In this document: positions 22,611 through 33,880 of the stretch, one piece after another
How positions within the stretch are numbered: position 1 is the first letter of the stretch
Layout: each line of letters starts with the position of its first letter
Origin: Hemileia vastatrix
Lineage: Eukaryota; Basidiomycota; Pucciniomycetes; Pucciniales; Zaghouaniaceae
Direction of reading: 5' to 3'
DNA: 64,000 nucleotides
Assembly (NCBI GenBank): GCA_030280995.1
Contig: JASXTE010000016.1
Coordinates: 22,762,501 to 22,826,500, forward strand
Made by a program: the position numbers and the translations under genes
Notes under the pieces: model-generated
What the model was told of the DNA's origin: nothing
Seen by the model: the letters and a program-made list of their open reading frames with translations, nothing else
Database searches by the model: none

Positions 22611-22768
22611 AAATTTTGGTGACTTTCACCCTTTACTTCAATAAAATGCAGGGGAGGGTATTTCAAATTTTTAAATCTGACATGTGAAATTGATGACTTA
22701 GAAAAATTTGGTGGTACCCACCCCTTGCTTCAATAAAATTCAAGGGGAGGTATTGCCAAATTTTCAAA
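22611..22768 (+). repeat. Two AATAAA-bearing hairpin repeats downstream of oxygenase relic 1
   Basis: Units at 22611-22672 and 22703-22768 share AAATTTGGTG, CTTCAATAAAAT and GGGGAGG. In the second, AATTTGG pairs with CCAAATT and CCCCTTG with CAAGGGG, leaving CTTCAATAAAATT in the loop. Two related units lie at 60908-61062. Confidence 0.75.
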
Positions 22769-22804
22769 AGAGATATAGAATTTTAATGACTTAGCAGTAT
22801 TTAG

Positions 22805-22957
22805 ATAAGCAAACTTATTGACTTGAAAGTAAAGATAATAAAAATTGTATTATATTTTCAAATTTTCATCAAAAAAAAAGTATAAGCAAACTTATTGACT
22901 TGAATGTAAAGATAGAAAAATTGTATTATATTTTCAAAAATTTGTCAAAAAAAAGTA
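22805..22957. repeat. 77-bp tandem duplication
   Basis: A unit beginning ATAAGCAAACTTATTGACTT occurs at 22805 and 22882 with few changes and small deletions. It lies between the oxygenase relic and the antisense Myb/SANT gene. Confidence 0.85.
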
Positions 22958-23047
22958 CTATATTCAAGACCTTTTATAAGTCAGCATATAAGAAAATATT
23001 GCCAAAAAGAAATCAAACAAAATTAATTTAACTATAAAAACAATTTA

Positions 23048-24345
23048 TCAATTGAAAAGGTCAAGCAATTTTTTAATGTCCTCATAAGATTGGCCATTTT
23101 TTAAACATTCTATAATGAAATCTTTTTTTAAAAACTTTCTTGTTTTTCCAATTCAAAAGTAGTCATTTCTCTTTGAAATTGACAGTCATTCACTCTTTTC
23201 ATCTGCTCTGCCTCTAATTTTTTTCTTCCAAATCTAAGGCTTGCTGATCTTTCCTTAGCATATAATCAAACTTCATCTTCTCAAAGTCAAGGGCATTTTT
23301 TGCAATAAAGCTTTTTGCTACAAAAAGAGAAATGAAAAAAGAAGTTAATGAATAAGATATATAGTAAACAAATCTTACTTATATCTTTTTTTTCAAAATA
23401 ATCCTCAAGGGAGCCAATTGAGCTTGTTGAAGTATTACCACATTTTAAAAGATGGTTCAAGTTCATTGAAGTTGAGGGTCATTTCTTTAGTTTGGAGTTT
23501 GAACAAGAAGCTTCAGGAAGTTCATCTAAAGCAGCTTCTAAAGCGGGATTCACATTTCCAGAATCAAGATTATTTAATGGAGTTTGAGTTTGAGTAGGAG
23601 GGGACTAGAAAGAAAGAGAAATTTAGAGAAGAATTGAAGAAAAAAGAAAAAGTAAACATACATTAAAATTTTGGGGCTCTGAGGATTCAGATCTGCTGCA
23701 ATATAATTGTTCTGCTTGATAGTCAGGATCATCTTCATCTGAGCTATGGTTAGAAGGTAGAGGGGATTGATCTCCTTCAAATAAAGGTGTGTCAGGCGGA
23801 TTATAGGAAGGTTTGAATCCAGAGGGTATATCCTTAGTAGTATCATGTAGAAACCAAGGGTTTACATCAACTTGGGGGCCAAAAAAATTATCCATTTCCT
23901 CATAGAAAGGACACATGACATTGGGCTTTTCAGAAAGAGTAGTAATTCCAAACTCAAAATCATCATTGTCAATACCAAAGCCAGTTTCATTTGCAGCATG
24001 ATGATCCTTTTTATATTTTGATTGATAACTCTTAAATCTCTCCTTCATTTGTTTAAGATTGATATTGATTCTCCCCCTTATTTTCTTCCTAACTTCATTG
24101 GCCATCAATAAGTAGCCATTAACCTTTGAAGAAGGTGAACGTCCAATATGAGTGGACTTTTCAAATCCAAAACATGCATCATAATTCGATTTTATTTTAA
24201 GGAAGTTTATTATGATGACATAATCATCCTTTTTTAGCTGACCTGACTTTGATTTTTTAGGTGTGGGGCTTGCTTTACAAGGAGACTTTTGTGACAAAGC
24301 AGATTTTTGAGTTACCTTTTGAGATTTGGAATGTCTGGGAGGCAT
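23048..24345 (-). pseudogene. Myb/SANT-like partner protein of the Harbinger element
   Basis: Starts MPPRHSKSQKVTQKSAL with a basic Ser/Lys tail. The DNA-binding block reads LKKDDYVIIINFLKIKSNYD, CFGFEKSTHIGRSPSSKV and MKERFKSYQSKYKKDHHAA, typical of the second gene of PIF/Harbinger elements, which helps the transposase bind DNA in the nucleus (family knowledge). A Pro/Asp-rich linker follows, a GTATGT donor after QNFN (about 23660), an exon starting SPPTQTQTPLNN, another GTAAGA intron, and a coiled coil ending YEDIKKLLDLFN. A TGA after NSKLKK and stops after LEEKN suggest decay of the C-terminal half; the first 230 codons are open. Confidence 0.75.
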
Positions 24346-24559
24346 TATAAAACTGGTACATAAAAATAAAATAGATTAAGAGGTAGAAGAAATAAGTAAA
24401 AAAGAATGTAAACATGCCTGGTCAAAATTTTGTAATAAAATGTTGAAAATGTTAGGAAGGGGTGTGTGCCAAGGATTGATGGGTAGGGAGCAAGGAAGGT
24501 CAGTGTGTCACATGTGACAGGGATGGGGTAAGAAAGGAAGGGATGTTGTGGCCAACATG

Positions 24560-24726
24560 TGGTTGTGAAAAAAAACAGGAAAAAATTGCTGATTTGAAGT
24601 CATAACTGACACCCTTTTTTGAAATAAATGGCTTTTTTGAAAAATTTAAGTGCTGACTTGTAAGTGCTGATTTGGTTTGAAATCCGCACTTAAGTTAAGT
24701 GTGTATTTTCCAGAACTGACACCCCC
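24560..24726. repeat. Right terminal inverted repeat and subterminal motifs
   Basis: Complement of the left end. AAGTGCTGA-type motifs lie near 24650, 24661 and 24669, with an inverted AAATCCGCACTTA at about 24680, mirroring the left end. Confidence 0.85.
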
Positions 24727-25637
24727 TAATATTAAGGGGGATTAACAGTTGAAATTATGGGGCTAATTATGACAATAAACTAAGTGAAATCCCAATTCAA
24801 AAATAACTAATATTGACTGAGAAACCACTGAAAACCCCCAAAAAGGGTAAGAGATGTGGGGAAACTGCATGCAGTCCTTGGAAGGCGCTTTCACGGGTAA
24901 TTCCTTGACAAATTTAGACAAGTTTAAGCATGGTAGTGAATTAAAGGTGCCAAGCTTGAGGTTATTAATTAAATTAGCGCATATAATAAGTTTAATGCAC
25001 TTAAAATTAAATTAGGACACTAAATAAGCACCTGTCCCCTATTTTAGTGTGTTTCCCCACAGTTGGCCTAAAATGTGGGGTAATTATAGTGTGAAAAGGC
25101 TAAATTTTCTAAAAATGAAGCAATTCACATGGGAAAAATGCAGGCAGTATGTGGCCAGTACACAGAAGCCATTTCTGGCATAAAAAACACCAAATTTGAA
25201 AAGTGTTATTTTTATGCATTTGAGTAGCCAATACAATATTCCTAATAAAGAAAAATTGATATGTCAAGTCACACTTTTAATATTATTAAATTTATAGCGC
25301 ATATATTCAACTTTTAAGCAATTTAAAGCACATTTCTTGTTTTCACATAAAGCAATGAAAACAACAGCTTTAAGTCTACTTAAAAATTATGTAGCCTGAT
25401 ATTTAAGGTTATTATGATTACCCTAGAATATTTCAACTAAATATTAAGTACATAAGACTTATAAAAGGTGGATATATGCATGTGTATAAGGTGTTATAAT
25501 GGCATATATTGTATTCTATAATAATTTTTACTTATGTATACAACTTGTGTACTTTTATTTACTGTTCCCTTGTATAGTCCATGTGTTTGACATAATTCAT
25601 TAGTACTTTTTACTCAGTCCTGGGGATATCCAGGCTG
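24727..25637 (-). repeat. Element A-type LTR, right fragment
   Basis: Continues the LTR broken at 18199 and matches 8990-9888 ('gagatgtgggg', 'gtgtttccccacag', 'ggcataaaaaacaccaaatt'). It ends CCAGGCTGA, with the last CA altered compared with GGCTGACA at 9888. Confidence 0.85.
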
Positions 25638-26095
25638 AAAACTCTAGTAAAAGAGTTTGGTAACTTTGCAAGGCTAGTTTCTTCAATTCAAATAAGTAAA
25701 TGACTATCAAAATCTATTAAAACATTAACAATGCTTATACCAGATGTTGTAATGTCTGATTATATAAAAATGAAAGAAAAAGAAAAGTTAGAATACTTAC
25801 ATGATAGATTTCTTCAAAAATTATTAGATAATACTGGTGGTTTAGAGAATAATAATAATAATAATAATTATCAAAAGGCATGTATATCATTAGAAAATTA
25901 CATTTTTTTTTTTGAATTGGAAACTTAAATACATATAGATTGAGGGATACAAGACGAGAGGAGGAAAAGGATATGAGGGGTGAAATAAAAAAAAATGAAA
26001 TATAATAAAAAATTTAAAGGAGTTGTGCTGAGAAATGATGCAGTGTGTTTGGCATAATGATAGAGCGTATTCCAATAGAAATTAAGTTGTGTGAA
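25638..26095. other. AT-rich spacer between LTR and Harbinger relic 2
   Basis: A short open frame at 25731-25928 (+) ends in Asn repeats from AAT runs and has no recognised motif. No terminal inverted repeat for the next element was found here. Confidence 0.5.
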
Positions 26096-27253
26096 TCAAG
26101 GGGGGGCTGGTGCAGCTTCAGGATCCTCTTCTTCATAAAGATAATTCCACTCATCTTTTAAATCAGCTAGGATATTATGGAGTATAACACAAGTCATTAT
26201 CCAATGATTTCCATTTTTTTTAAAATTGGATTCTGAGTTCCCAGGGACTAGAAAATCTTCCCATTCTAATCCCAATAGCATGTACAATTCATACTCTTGA
26301 TTGTGCAAGATGATAATTAAAAGATGTTTTTGGGTCATTTTCTAAATTGTCACCTTGGAAAGCAGGTATAATGTATTTTCCACTTGCATATGCTGAGTCT
26401 GCAAGAAGGTACTGAGATTGGTCAAAGTATTGGTCAGGATTTTGTGAAATCTTCATTCTTTGGAACATGGAAGAGTCATGACATGAGCCGGGGAAGCCAC
26501 TCTGAAAAGCAATAAACTTTTTATTGATATCACACACAAGTTGAACGGAAATAGAGTATCTAGAAAGAAGATTTAAAGTTAGTTCATGAAGAGAAATTTG
26601 AGAACATTTTAAAGAAAAATTTTTTTTGCAATCAAAATAATGGTTGCCATCATGAGCAGGATTTTGGCTCAATGGTATAGTTGTACCAACAATAAAACCT
26701 AAACATCCAGGGAAACTTTCAGCTTGCATTACTTGAGCAGATTCAAGTGGCTGTTGTGGAGTTGGCCAATCAAGTGTTTGACACTTGAGAGAAAGCATAG
26801 AAATCATGCAGCACTTAGTGTATAATATGATGGTACCATATCCTATTGTAAAGAGATTATCTAAAAGTCTTACAGCAGCACCATTTCTATTGAACCAAAG
26901 TGGCATATTGTGAAAGCAAGTAGAAAGGCAGGATTATGCTGTTTGTTATGGGAATTATTATGGAAGATAGGATGATTAGAGATGAGTTGAGAAAGTTTGA
27001 AAAAAGAATCAGGAGAAGTTTGAAAAATTTGTGTGAAGTTTAAATGAGGAATTTCAAGAATTGAGGCAAGATCATATCTGGGATCATGATAATGATTTGG
27101 CCCCCTTGGGATGATGTAACACTTTTTGGAAAGAAAAGACATATAAGCTTAAGTGTCTTCCAAACCAGAGTCAGAATCAGAGTCAGCGGCTAAAGTTAAA
27201 GTGATAGCATTCATAGCTGAGTGAAGTGGCTTCCTAGTAGAGAGGTGCTTCAT
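26096..27253 (-). pseudogene. PIF/Harbinger transposase, copy 2, catalytically damaged
   Basis: Starts MKHLSTRKPLHSAMNAI at 27253, stop TAA before AYMSFLSKK, then KKCYIIPRGPNHYHDPRYDL. After a shift near 26900 come NRNGAAVRLLDNLFTIGYG, ESAQVMQAESFPGCLGF, IVGTTIPLS, FPGSCHDSSMFQRM, LADSAYASGKY and CVILHNILADLKDEW. The first catalytic Asp is replaced by Val (IVGTT where copy 1 has VDGTT). The intron before RYSISVQLVCDINKKF keeps its acceptor (TTCTAG), but the donor is lost. It ends in a Glu/Pro tail. About 60% similar to copy 1 by eye, so a different subfamily. Confidence 0.85.
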
Positions 27254-28024
27254 TATTGTTGGTAGAAAAGGTTGTTGGTAGAAGGTTTAGGTGATGAGTG
27301 GGAAGTGGGAATTTGCCACCAAATGAGCAGGTGGGGTGTGTAGATAGTAAAAAAATGTTATGTGTTTGCCACCAAAATTAAGTAGCATACACCAGAAAAA
27401 AAATGTGGGCACCTGATCACAGGTTCCAATCCCTATCTTTGATTTGATTCAGTTCTGGCTCAGCTGTAATTCTTCTGGCAAGACCGTGCACTGCACACTG
27501 AGCATGCTATCTTGTGTGGCATCAGATCTGAGTTATTCTTGTGCCACAAATGGATTGAGGGATTGGCACCTGCTAACAGGTGCCAGGTGTTTTTTTGTGG
27601 TGATAGAGTGAAGAGAGACTTAAGGATGGCATCTGCAATTGTATGCCATGTGACCTTCTTACAAATTAATCATGGATATGATGAATTTGGGACCAGGAAT
27701 TGAGAATGAAAATTGTGGTATAAGAGGCGGGATAATGCATTATCATGGATTCCTTATCCACTTGCCCTGGGGCTAGTGGATAAGAATCTTCCGCAATTAA
27801 TAATGTCAGATCCTGGGAAAAAAAATTCCTGATCTCTAATTGCGGATCCCTGAACATTGTTACCCCCTAATGAATAGACAGGATGGGAGTGTGCAGCAAG
27901 GTAGGGAGGCTGGCACATCCAGAAAGTTGTCCAAGATGTGGTTATGAAAAATTGAGGATAAAAAAGTCAGATAGTGGTGAACATTGACACATAAAAGGTC
28001 TAATAACCCAATTATTAGCAAAAA
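27254..28024. other. Non-coding flank of Harbinger relic 2
   Basis: No gene seen. 27745-27793 forms a hairpin: GATTCCTTATCCACT pairs with AGTGGATAAGAATC across a loop of about 12 nt. AACATTG followed by ACCCCC-like ends recur at about 27853 and 27980. Confidence 0.5.
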
Positions 28025-28190
28025 TAATTGCAAAAGATAATTGAGGTATAATGAATTTTATCCGCAATTAATTTAATTGTGGATCAGTCAACATTGATAC
28101 CCCCTAATAATTGCAGAAGATAATTGAGGCATAAGGATTTTTATCCGCAATTAATTTAATTGCAGATTGGTTAACATTGACACCCCCTTT
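28025..28190. repeat. 83-bp tandem duplication of a Harbinger end
   Basis: Unit 1 (28025-28107) and unit 2 (28108-28190) both run from AATAATTGCARAAGATAATT through ATCCGCAATTAATTTAATTG to AACATTGAYACCCCC. The last ten bases, TGACACCCCC, equal the outer end of the element at 18200-24726, so each unit looks like a terminal repeat. Confidence 0.85.
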
Positions 28191-28823
28191 ATTGAGCATA
28201 CATCAATAAAGTTGGTTATAGGGTTTGATGATCTACTGAATTTTTTAATTAATGTGAGAGTTTACTTTAATGAAAAACAGTCAACATTTGGCAAAATGTG
28301 CAGTCAAGTATATATGTATACCGAAAGGTTTACCGAAACGGTGGTAGATGCTCTTAATCGTTCATTGTATACAGCTCAAACCAAGCGCTGTCCAACGTAG
28401 CAAATAACATTTTTTTGGCTGTTCTGATTGGAGTTAATTCTCTTAAGACGAATATTAACACATAGTATAGTTCTACTAGCCTGTCCCCTCAAAAATACAA
28501 CTTTGGTTCTCAATTACTTTACTTATTAATTACAATTGATTTCTAATCAATAATAAACTCATTCCTCACGGTTAACAAAATGTATGATTATGAAAATTTG
28601 CATGCAGTTATGTATTCATTTAAAAACACTTGAAAGCTCACCACATTCGTCATTGCAGCTCACTGTTGGTAAAATTGAACTAAGCTAAACACACGAAAAC
28701 AGATATTGAGTCCTTGATAATATTGCTTGCTAGAATTATAAATGGCTGCTGCTTCAAATTCATGCTTTTTGAGACACAGGAAAACTGAAGATACACCACT
28801 ATAGATAGATTGATACGAGAAAA
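28191..28823. other. Downstream flank of the coiled-coil gene; no gene seen
   Basis: An open frame at 28167-28400 (+) spans the repeat edge and has no recognised motif. Otherwise AT-rich spacer. Confidence 0.4.
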
Positions 28824-30603
28824 TTATGGCGCCAACGGCAAAGAGTCAGAGATTTTGCCAAAAAATTGTCTGCGACTCCAACTTGAGAGTAGACCAGACA
28901 AACAATTCCGTCTATTCTTTCGAAAAAACGATTTCATTTTTGATCCTTTGAGTGAAGGGGTGGCTTTACACATTGGCGGCTCATGTAAAAGTGAAGGTGA
29001 AGTAGAACATGAATCGTCACCATTTTGTCTGTCAGAAAGGTTCATTAATTTAGGGGGTTTAAGGAATTGATTTCGTCGGAATCCTTTTGTGCTACTTGCA
29101 TTTATGTGAGATTTTTTACTGGATACGGGCCCTTTGCCGTCACTACCCTCAATAACAGAGGCATCATTTGAACATTTATTGGTCTCTTCCGTCTCAAAAG
29201 GGGTTTCAGGGGAGGCAGTATTGGAATCAAGACTAAAAATTGCTTTGGGGCTCAGATTGTTAAGTCGATTATTGATAGAACTAGAAACATTTATGTCATC
29301 ATTATCAGATTGTGAATCTATGCATGAAGTGTAATGTGTTGAAGTAGGAGATAGTGCTATACGTGTTGAGGAGTGAGAGGGCGTGGAGGAAGCCAAACAA
29401 GATGAACTGGAGGGCAAATAGGGTAGACACCTAATATCTTGTGAGCCGGCTGGTAATGAACGTTCCGATGCGCTATCAACCGAATCGACCAACAATGTGG
29501 GAAGAGTATGGTGCGAATTTAACGGTAAAGTAATGTTGGTCTCAGCCAAACCAGTAGCTTCAAAAACAGTTGGTATAGACCCGGGGTAGCAAGTCGGCAT
29601 GTTTCTGTTAGTCAACATAGTCCCAGAATTAGGTATCATATTGTTCCTATTCACAAGGAAACTCTTTGACGGGAAAGGAATTGTGGATAGATTAATAGAC
29701 ATGTTCTTAATTTCACTATCTTCTCTTTTTCTTCTTTCTTTTTCTTCTCGATCAAGCTGTTTTTTTCTCGCCTTCTGTTCCTTACGAAACAATTTTTCAG
29801 CTTGAATCTTGAGCCGTTCTTCTTCAATCCTATCCTTCCGAAATTTTTCGAATGCCTTTCTTTGCGCTGTACGGCGTTCTTCAAGGACTTGTGAATTTAC
29901 CATGTCTGTAGTTTCTAATGAAGGGGTAGACACCGATCTTAGAGGTGATGGTTTATACGCGCTCAAGGATTTACTACTTCTTATTGATGCTGAACTCTAG
30001 AATTTCTCCTCAAAAAAAGATTAACCAAATTAGAAATGAGGCTGGCATAAAATTGAAGAAGAAAAACAAACATTGGCCATGCGTGTACTACTTCGCGATG
30101 TAGAAATGCCCAAATTGGAAGTAGAAGTAGATGGCAAAGGCGGCACAACACTTCTGCGTGATTCAAGCTTTTTTCTCCTTATTTCTTCTGCCAAGACATC
30201 AGGATCGAATGGGGAAGTTGGATACATCATTCTATGACGGGAGGGCAAACTGAGAGTCGATTGATGGTGAGAGGGTGATATGGAAGGGACTGAAAAAAAT
30301 AACAAGGAGGGAAAGGAAATGGACAAGGTTTGAGGATAAATAACGACATAATCCATTCTAACATAGGATAGACTCATGTAACAAACTAGCAAATGAAGAG
30401 TCACCAGGACTTATAGTGCAAAATCTACGCTCTTGCGACTGATCTTCGTTGGAGCCAGAGAGATTGCGGGGAAGGGATCTAGCATAAGGGCGAGCTACGT
30501 CATGACAAGGATGGGCACCATGCCCTGCAGACTGAAAATGTCCCGAAGAGGGAGAGTGATTGGGAAGGGAGTTGGAAAAGGGAGCACAGGGATTGTTAAC
30601 ATT
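28824..30603 (-). CDS. Host-like spliced gene, Ser-rich protein with charged coiled coil
   Basis: Not recognised. Three exons join in phase: 30603-30363 (5' end unsure), 30289-30072 and 29996-28824, with 73 and 75 nt introns. About 540 residues: Ser/His/Pro-rich start (NVNNPCAPFSNSLPNH), the acidic-basic block DVLAEEIRRKKLESRRS, a Ser/Arg stretch, then a strongly charged helix (EERRTAQRKAFEKFRKD to LDREEKERRKREDSEIKN) likely to coil. Long Ser/Thr-rich disordered middle, ending in a basic tail (SFFRKNRRNCLSGLLSSW, then FFGKISDSLPLAP). Codon use and clean introns differ from the surrounding relics, so it looks like a host gene. Upstream, an ATG at 30627 is in frame but separated by TAG at 30606; TACTAAT before that TAG suits a splice acceptor instead, so more 5' exons are likely. 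Confidence 0.65.
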
Positions 30604-32723
30604 CTAAAATGGATTAGTATATGCCATGTTGCGAAGAAGTGGAGGGGATTGCAAAATCATTGAGCGCCACCCAAGTTGTAGAGGAAAAACCGAGCAGGAG
30701 ATGGGATTTGTTAAATCACAGTAAACAATGGAAACAAGAAGTCAAGGACAGACATGATTATTTCTTGTTTTTGATGAAAATCCACCTTCATCCATTTTAT
30801 TTTAATCTTATACTGATTATTGAGGGGGTCTGGAGGTAGTTCAGTGGAACCTACCAGCTGACAATGTTGTAGCACTCCTAGATCATCAGTGAGTAAAAGG
30901 CCTGAAATTAAAATGGTAATAGCTGTTTGTGAGCTTAGGGTGAAATAACAGCTAAAGAGAAAGCTGCTGCATTGTAAAAACGATGCTTTGCCTACCAAAA
31001 AGAGTAAGGAAGAAACAATGAAAGCTAAAGGTGAGAACAGGCTGCTTTATAAGATTATCCTTAGCACATTTGAACGCCAAGAAGTTTAGAGAATAACAGC
31101 GTATAAATAGATCTAATTACGATTGTGGAAACTTGATCAAGCTGGATGAGGCGAGTACAGCTTTAATGACACAATAAAAAGTATTTACTGGATCAGGGTG
31201 CAGAACATTATTTTTTATTGATCAGATGCTACTATAAGCATCATCATAAAGAAGCTTCGGAGATTACATTGCGACTTCCCACCCTTGTTGTCTCTTGATG
31301 TCTCTTAGCATCAAGTCAGTCATGTACTGCGAGAGTTTAGCATCCTCTCACCATTTGGTGGGCTCATCGGCTCGCACACTTGGGTACCAGTGTAATTTAG
31401 TTGATGTGCAGTAGTTTTCTCGCATAGTTTTCTTGATACTCACACAGCTCGAACCGAAAGGTCAATAAAATATCTTGTATAAGCCGAATTCATCCATGTA
31501 AACCATTGTCCCCCTGCTACTTATCTTTAATTACCATGATTACCATCCTAAGTTGTGCGGAGACACAGTCGTATTTACCAATTTCGCCATACTTACATTC
31601 AAATAGCCGTGTCGGTATAGTGGTTCGGTATGCATACTTTACCGACTTATTCCCCAATCGTTGCTCAATTAGACTCTAGTAACTAATTTATTCTGTAGTC
31701 ATATAATCAAATGAGCAAAGTTGCTTGAGTAGCTTCTGTAATTGCCAAAACCTCGCGCCACTTTTTTTCGACTCAACCATTACCTACTGAAGCCAGACGC
31801 GCCTCATTAATTACTTATCCGTTTTTTCACCCTCACTTCACACAACAATAGCCACTACTATTCCTTCAATTACTACATATATTTGCATTAAACACTTCAG
31901 CCACACCTTCTCATCTATAATAGCTCAATAATAACTCATTTATGTTGACTGAATCTAGGAAAAAAAGGTCTCCCAATTGGCACCCCCAAGAAGAAGAAGA
32001 ACTTGCTTTGTCATGGATAAGCATCAGCAAGCAACCCAAGTGCTCCACATAGGTAGTATCCACATACCCATAGTCCCAATATTCACTGAATAAAACCAAA
32101 ATAACCCCTAATTCTTCAACCAATGTCAATTAAGACATACACAAACAGCGCCAAACAGACCAACAAAGGCCTCTGACAATGTTGGAAGACTACAATATAT
32201 TTTTTGTTCATTCGATATAATTATTTTCAATTCATTTGAGTTATCCAAAAAAATATTGAACCATAAAATCTCTTATATTTTTACTTCTAGAATACCGTTA
32301 AACCACATATAACTGAACAAAAAAAATTATCAATGTGTTTTCTCAATCTCTGACTAATGAAGTACTCTAATAAATTCCTTATACTCAACACTAATATTTG
32401 AGAAATTATTTGATAATATGTCTGTAAAAAAGTATATCTCTTATAATAGTAGATTTTAATCCAGCTTTTGAAATTTTTAAATGCAAGTCAATGATTAAAA
32501 TCAAAAGGAAATTCATTTTTGAACTTTTATTTGTTCTGTTTATTCCTCAAATACTAATTAGTTTTGTAATCAGAATTTATTTAACATAATAAATATATGA
32601 GATTCCAGAACTTTGCATGATTTAGTTCATTAAAATTCTATGAAAATATTTTCAGTTGGTAAGTGATCTCATGAGTTAAAATAATTAATCACTACTCAAT
32701 GAAATTTCCATATGACAAACTGG
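30604..32723. other. Spacer upstream of the coiled-coil gene; possible 5' exons
   Basis: A candidate short exon on the minus strand near 30855-30903 (LLLTDDLGVLQHCQL) has an ATTTCAG acceptor and a GTAGGT donor, but no partner exon could be fixed. From 31040 to 32723 no coding motif, LTR end or transposon end was recognised. Confidence 0.4.
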
Positions 32724-32728
32724 AATTC

Positions 32729-33864
32729 TGTCAGCCAGGCTTTTCCAGGAGTCCAGTAAATGATATATAACTTATAAAACCTTAAAGAGTGGGTAAGAAT
32801 TGTATTTAATGAATATAACTTAATATTTTATTGCATAATGAAATTATATAAGTATTTTATTATATACAAGTGTTACATTAAATTTATTGGTTATATATAT
32901 TTTTATATACAGTTAAATTGAACATAATATAATATATTCTACAAATAATGGCACATTTTTATGTATTTAATAATTATAAATTTATATTTAATTAATTGAA
33001 TAACATATATTATAATTATAAGTGTAAAATTGACTTATAATATATTTAAATTAATTACTTAAATTTATATATTAAATAATACCTCTCATATAATACTAAA
33101 CAATAATTAATGACGCTTCTTTTGACCCTTGATTGTGTTAGAACAAACAAATAAATTAATTGATACTAAATTGAGATTAATTACATGTTTTGTTGCGTCA
33201 AAGTATTTTTTGTTTCACTTAAAATATCCTTTAATCAGACTGTACCATCTTTTTGGAATTATTTTTCTCATAGTTCCTATGTTCCAATCTTGTTTAGTTA
33301 TTCACTATTTTCACTTACTGATTTGGGAATTAATGGCGGGAAAATTGGATTCTTAATTGGGGTTTTAATTAATTGTTTCATGTTTTTCTCTATATTGTTA
33401 TGTTTCATTTACTCTTTGATCCATTTGTTTTATTCTATTCTAATCATTGTATTTACAAATATAGTAGCGCTTCAGAGGACCCATTGCCTATAAAAGGGCC
33501 TTGGATAATCCCCTGTAGCATCATCACTTATTACACACTCAACAAATTAAATAACTATTTTATTACGTTTATATTTTTTTTATTAGTAATACAAATCTAA
33601 TTAAAAGTCTATATAACAAATTAAAGGTTGCTTTAAGTCTGATAGTAATTAAAAGTGTTTGCCGCGCAGAACCCTTACATTTAATAATATTATTGTTAAT
33701 AAAATCTAAGTTTTTGTCACCTCTCAAAGTTGCTCACCGTTGTTTCCCTCTCAAATAAATTAAATATATATTATTGTGATTTATTTCTTTATTTTCTCTT
33801 GTCCTCCTCCTTCCCTCCTCCTTTTCTCCTATTTTCCTTACCTCTTCTAGACAACTGACCAACA
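32729..33864 (+). repeat. 5' LTR of element 1
   Basis: Starts TGTCAGCC and ends GACCAACA; 1136 bp. Open frames at 33129-33600 recur in the 3' LTR only because the LTRs are nearly identical. TATA-like 'cctataaaag' lies at about 33487 and is the best promoter candidate. Confidence 0.95.
33485..33500 (+). promoter_or_regulatory. Candidate TATA box in LTR
   Basis: GCCTATAAAAGGGCC in an otherwise AT-rich LTR, repeated identically in the 3' LTR near 41512. Comparable 'ttatataggcaaa' or 'ttttataggcaaa' motifs occur in the minus-strand LTRs. Inferred from sequence only. Confidence 0.45.
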
Positions 33865-33866
33865 AC

Positions 33867-33880
33867 TGGGGACCTTTCCA
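33867..33880 (+). promoter_or_regulatory. Primer-binding site of element 1
   Basis: TGGGGACCTTTCC begins two bases after the LTR end, the usual place and TGG start of a tRNA primer site. The tRNA cannot be named from here. Element 2 has a decayed counterpart (AC then GAGGTACC) next to 49846. Confidence 0.65.

Larger units (their letters stand above)
18200..24726 (+). mobile_element. PIF/Harbinger DNA transposon, 6.5 kb, with oxygenase cargo
   Basis: Ends are inverted copies: GGGGGTGTCAGTTCTGG at 18200 and its complement ending at 24726, with similarity extending about 70 bp inward. It lies inside an element A-type LTR whose two halves match the uninterrupted copy at 8387-9888, so both borders are independently confirmed. 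Contents in order: transposase relic (+), C/G-rich palindrome, TET/JBP-like oxygenase relic (+), AATAAA hairpins, Myb/SANT gene (-). Flanks read ATA and TAA, so the 3 bp target duplication usual for this superfamily is not clean. Nonautonomous today because the transposase is broken. Confidence 0.85.

Noticed and set aside
31610..31690. tRNA-like stretch (GTCGGTATAGTGGTTCGGTA resembles an A box)
   Set aside because: No matching B box (GGTTCRANNC) at the right distance and no cloverleaf arms could be paired.
33129..33600. Small hydrophobic ORFs repeated at 41156-41627
   Set aside because: They lie in the two nearly identical LTRs; identity follows from LTR duplication and not from coding conservation.
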